From Chloroflexota bacterium (GTDB lineage: Bacteria > Chloroflexota > Dehalococcoidia > JACPQD01), in contig JACPQD010000028.1 in the NCBI GenBank assembly GCA_016190665.1, positions 1 through 64,000 on the forward strand: a stretch of DNA of 64,000 nt. The letters are read 5' to 3'. Under the pieces are notes generated by a model that had not been told where the DNA came from, did no database searches, and saw only the letters and a program-made list of their open reading frames with translations. Made by a program: the position numbers and the translations under genes. This document shows, piece by piece, positions 62,001 to 64,000 of this stretch (positions are counted from its first letter, which is position 1; each line of letters starts with the position of its first letter).

Positions 62001-62043
62001 GACTTTGTTCTGGTACATACGGGTCATTGCGAAGGAGGCTTCG

Positions 62044-63750
62044 ATGAAGAGCGCTTTGGGTTGCCTTGCCATTCTGGGGCTCTTGCTCGCTAGCTGCGCA
62101 CCTGCCGCGGCGCCAACGCCTACGAAAGCTGCACCTCCCCCGCCTACGGTGGCTGCTCCGCCTTCAACCAAGGCGCCGCCGGCAACCCCAAAGCCGGCTG
62201 AAAAGCCCGCGGCGCCCAGTCCGAGCCCCAAGCCGTCAGCCGGCGAGCCGAAATATGGGGGCATCCTGACCACAGGTCATGGCGGAGACCCCACAAGCCT
62301 CGATGTCCACCAGGAAACAGGCGCCGCCAGCTACGCGATCACCGCAGCGGCTTACAATGGCCTGGTGAAATACGATCCCCACGCCTGGCCAGAGCAGAAG
62401 GTGGTCCCTGACCTGGCCACGAGCTGGGAGGTCAGCTCCGATGGGAAAACCTACACGTTCCGCCTCGCCAAGGGAGCGAAGTTCCACGACGGCAGACCCT
62501 TCACTGCCGAGGACGCGAAATTCTCTTTCGATAGAATGCGCGGCCCCAAGGTGGGGTTGACGGCGAGTCCCAGAAGCCAACAGCTTGCCGCCATCGACAG
62601 CATCGCTACGCCGGACGATTCCACCGTCAAGATCGCGATGAAGTATCCCCAGGCTTCCTTCATTGGCTTGATCGGCAGCTTCCTCTTCGCCGTGGTGCCC
62701 AAGCACGTTGTCCTGGAGAAGAAGGACGACATGACGAAGACGGTGCTGGGGACCGGCCCTTTCAAGTTCAAGTCTTACTCCAGCGGGGTGAGCTGGGAGC
62801 TGGTGAAGAATCCTGATTATTTCGTCAAGGGTAGGCCCTATCTGGATGGGGTCAAGGGTTATATTATTCGGGATGGGTTCACCAGATTTGCTGCTCTCAG
62901 GACCAAGGCTATTCTCTGGTTTGCTCCCTTTCCCTACATGTCTGTGACCCAGACAAAGGTCATTCAAGAGCAGCTCTCGGACAAGATAGCCCTTGCCTGG
63001 GCGTTTCATCCCGCCTGGTACGGGGCGCTCTTCAATGTCACCAAAGATCCGTGGAGTGATGTTCGGGTGCGCCAGGCGGTAAGCTTGACATTCAACCGGA
63101 AAAACATGCTGGCAGTTGGGTTGGAGGGAGCAGGGGTGGTAGGCATGTCAGCCCAGCCGCCGGGAGAGTGGGCGCTTCCAGAGGAAGAGATGATGAAGGT
63201 GCCGGGCTACGCAAAGCCAGACATCGACGCGTCCAGGAAGCTGCTGGCTGAGGCCGGATTCGCCAGTGGGTTCAAGACTGACATGCTTGTACGCGCACAG
63301 AAGCCTCAGCAGGATTTGGCAGTGTTGGTCAAGGATGCGGTTGCCGCGGTCGGCATCACCGTCGACCTCAACGTTCAGGAGACAGCGGTCTATAACTCTC
63401 AGCGCGATAGAAAGGCCTTCGCTCTTGCTGCCGGCTCCATGGGCTCCTCCGGCACGGACCCAGACACTCTGCTCGGCGACATGTACGTAAGTGGTTCGCC
63501 CAGGAATTGGTCGGGATACAGCAACGCGCAGTACGACGAGTTATACGTCAAGCAGTCGCGAACAATCGATGCCACCGAACGCCGCAAGACAGTCTGGGAG
63601 ATGCAGAGAATCCTGCTCAAGGACATTCCAATAGCCATAGTTTACTGGTCTAACGTCCCGTACGCCTGGTGGAAGGAGGTAAGGGGCTATATTCCGCCAG
63701 TAAGCTTCTACAATGCCTTCGGGTACCAGGACATATGGCTCGCGAACTAG
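62044..63750 (+). CDS. ABC substrate-binding lipoprotein, family 5 (LysR- and UGSC-linked)
   Basis: A 568-residue SBP with a short signal peptide and lipobox LLASC (C18), then a Pro/Ala/Lys tether to about residue 70. The domain starts YGGILTTGHGGDPTSLDVHQ and ends GYQDIWLAN. It is the closest paralogue of the SBP at 27284, sharing long stretches such as SDVRVRQAVSL and PPGEWALPEEEMMK. ATG follows GAAGGAGG. The UGSC-family gene starts 12 bases after its stop. It is the one SBP here with a visible dedicated regulator. Confidence 0.93.
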   Translation: MKSALGCLAILGLLLASCAPAAAPTPTKAAPPPPTVAAPPSTKAPPATPKPAEKPAAPSPSPKPSAGEPKYGGILTTGHGGDPTSLDVHQETGAASYAITAAAYNGLVKYDPHAWPEQKVVPDLATSWEVSSDGKTYTFRLAKGAKFHDGRPFTAEDAKFSFDRMRGPKVGLTASPRSQQLAAIDSIATPDDSTVKIAMKYPQASFIGLIGSFLFAVVPKHVVLEKKDDMTKTVLGTGPFKFKSYSSGVSWELVKNPDYFVKGRPYLDGVKGYIIRDGFTRFAALRTKAILWFAPFPYMSVTQTKVIQEQLSDKIALAWAFHPAWYGALFNVTKDPWSDVRVRQAVSLTFNRKNMLAVGLEGAGVVGMSAQPPGEWALPEEEMMKVPGYAKPDIDASRKLLAEAGFASGFKTDMLVRAQKPQQDLAVLVKDAVAAVGITVDLNVQETAVYNSQRDRKAFALAAGSMGSSGTDPDTLLGDMYVSGSPRNWSGYSNAQYDELYVKQSRTIDATERRKTVWEMQRILLKDIPIAIVYWSNVPYAWWKEVRGYIPPVSFYNAFGYQDIWLAN

Positions 63751-63762
63751 AGGGGTCCGGCC

Positions 63763-64000
63763 ATGGTGACTGACAAACAAGGGAAAGTCCATTTTGAAGT
63801 CGCGAACCCCGTGGCGGAAGTGCGGCCAGAGGCGATAATGCCCGCGCGACGGTTGGACACCTTCAGCGGCAAACGGATCGCGCTGTGGTGGAACACCAAG
63901 TCTCACGGGGAAATCGCTCTCAGCGCAGCCGCTGAGGCGGTCGAGCGGCGGTTCCAAAACGTGACCTTCGTCCGTTTCACCCGGCCCATGGAATGCAGCC
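63763..64000 (+). CDS. UGSC-family protein, N-terminal part (cut by window end)
   Basis: The first 79 residues of another UGSC-family protein. IMPARRLDTFSGKRIALWWN corresponds to KLAPRLGTLKSKRILFFDNG and LAPRLRSLEGARIGFYNNRK of the other copies, and EAVERRFQNVTFVRFTRP matches the next helix and strand. The sequence stops about 25-30 residues before the expected U/C-G-x-C motif, so whether this copy uses Sec cannot be seen. ATG 63763, 12 bases after the SBP stop; a GTG follows directly. Confidence 0.8.
   Translation, partial: MVTDKQGKVHFEVANPVAEVRPEAIMPARRLDTFSGKRIALWWNTKSHGEIALSAAAEAVERRFQNVTFVRFTRPMECS

Overview
The window looks like chromosomal DNA of an anaerobic, GC-rich bacterium, most likely Chloroflexota (Dehalococcoidia-like). 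I infer this from the gene families: very many oligopeptide-type ABC substrate-binding lipoproteins, several Fe-S old-yellow-enzyme flavoproteins, a glycyl radical enzyme, an FrhB-type Fe-S protein and selenoproteins. No rRNA or complete tRNA gene, CRISPR array, transposase or phage gene was seen. Almost all genes lie on the + strand; the exceptions are thrC with its NIL-domain neighbour, one substrate-binding protein (SBP), a 2-hydroxyacid dehydrogenase and a LysR regulator.

Layout. 1-6.6 kb: NIL protein and threonine synthase (-), then a zinc-type dehydrogenase, an M24 peptidase, an Fe-S old yellow enzyme and an FAH-family hydrolase. 6.8-25.3 kb: a catabolic region in which SBP genes alternate with two more old yellow enzymes, an FAD-dependent reductase, an alcohol dehydrogenase, two paralogous double-hotdog dehydratases, an enoyl-CoA hydratase and an FrhB-like protein. 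25.5-52.4 kb: the most unusual part, four modules around UGSC-type selenoproteins. 52.8-58.7 kb: a glycyl radical enzyme flanked by two paralogous SBPs. 58.8-64 kb: a MITE-like element, another SBP, a LysR gene divergent from a further SBP, and the start of another UGSC-family gene cut by the window edge.

The main discovery candidate is the selenoprotein system. Four genes are interrupted by an in-frame TGA that is followed at once by G-(S/A/G)-C, so the proteins read U-G-S-C, U-G-A-C, U-G-G-C and U-G-S-C. The frame stays open and homologous on both sides of every TGA. Each TGA is followed by a hairpin whose 5-6 nt apical loop starts 18-23 nt downstream and has G as its second base, as expected of bacterial SECIS elements. 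Each selenoprotein sits beside, or is fused to, a ~350-400 aa partner of unknown function. One fused version keeps Sec; another has lost both Sec and Cys (D-S-G-V). The modules are embedded among SBP genes and SBP remnants.

Fourteen intact SBPs and three SBP fragments occur here without any ABC permease or ATPase. I infer that the SBPs capture small organic substrates for shared permeases elsewhere, and that the neighbouring oxidoreductases, dehydratases, hydratase, hydrolase and the UGSC/partner pairs process them. Substrates cannot be read from the sequence. The spaces between genes hold several short dispersed repeats, including 9-bp-period tandem repeats just upstream of gene starts.
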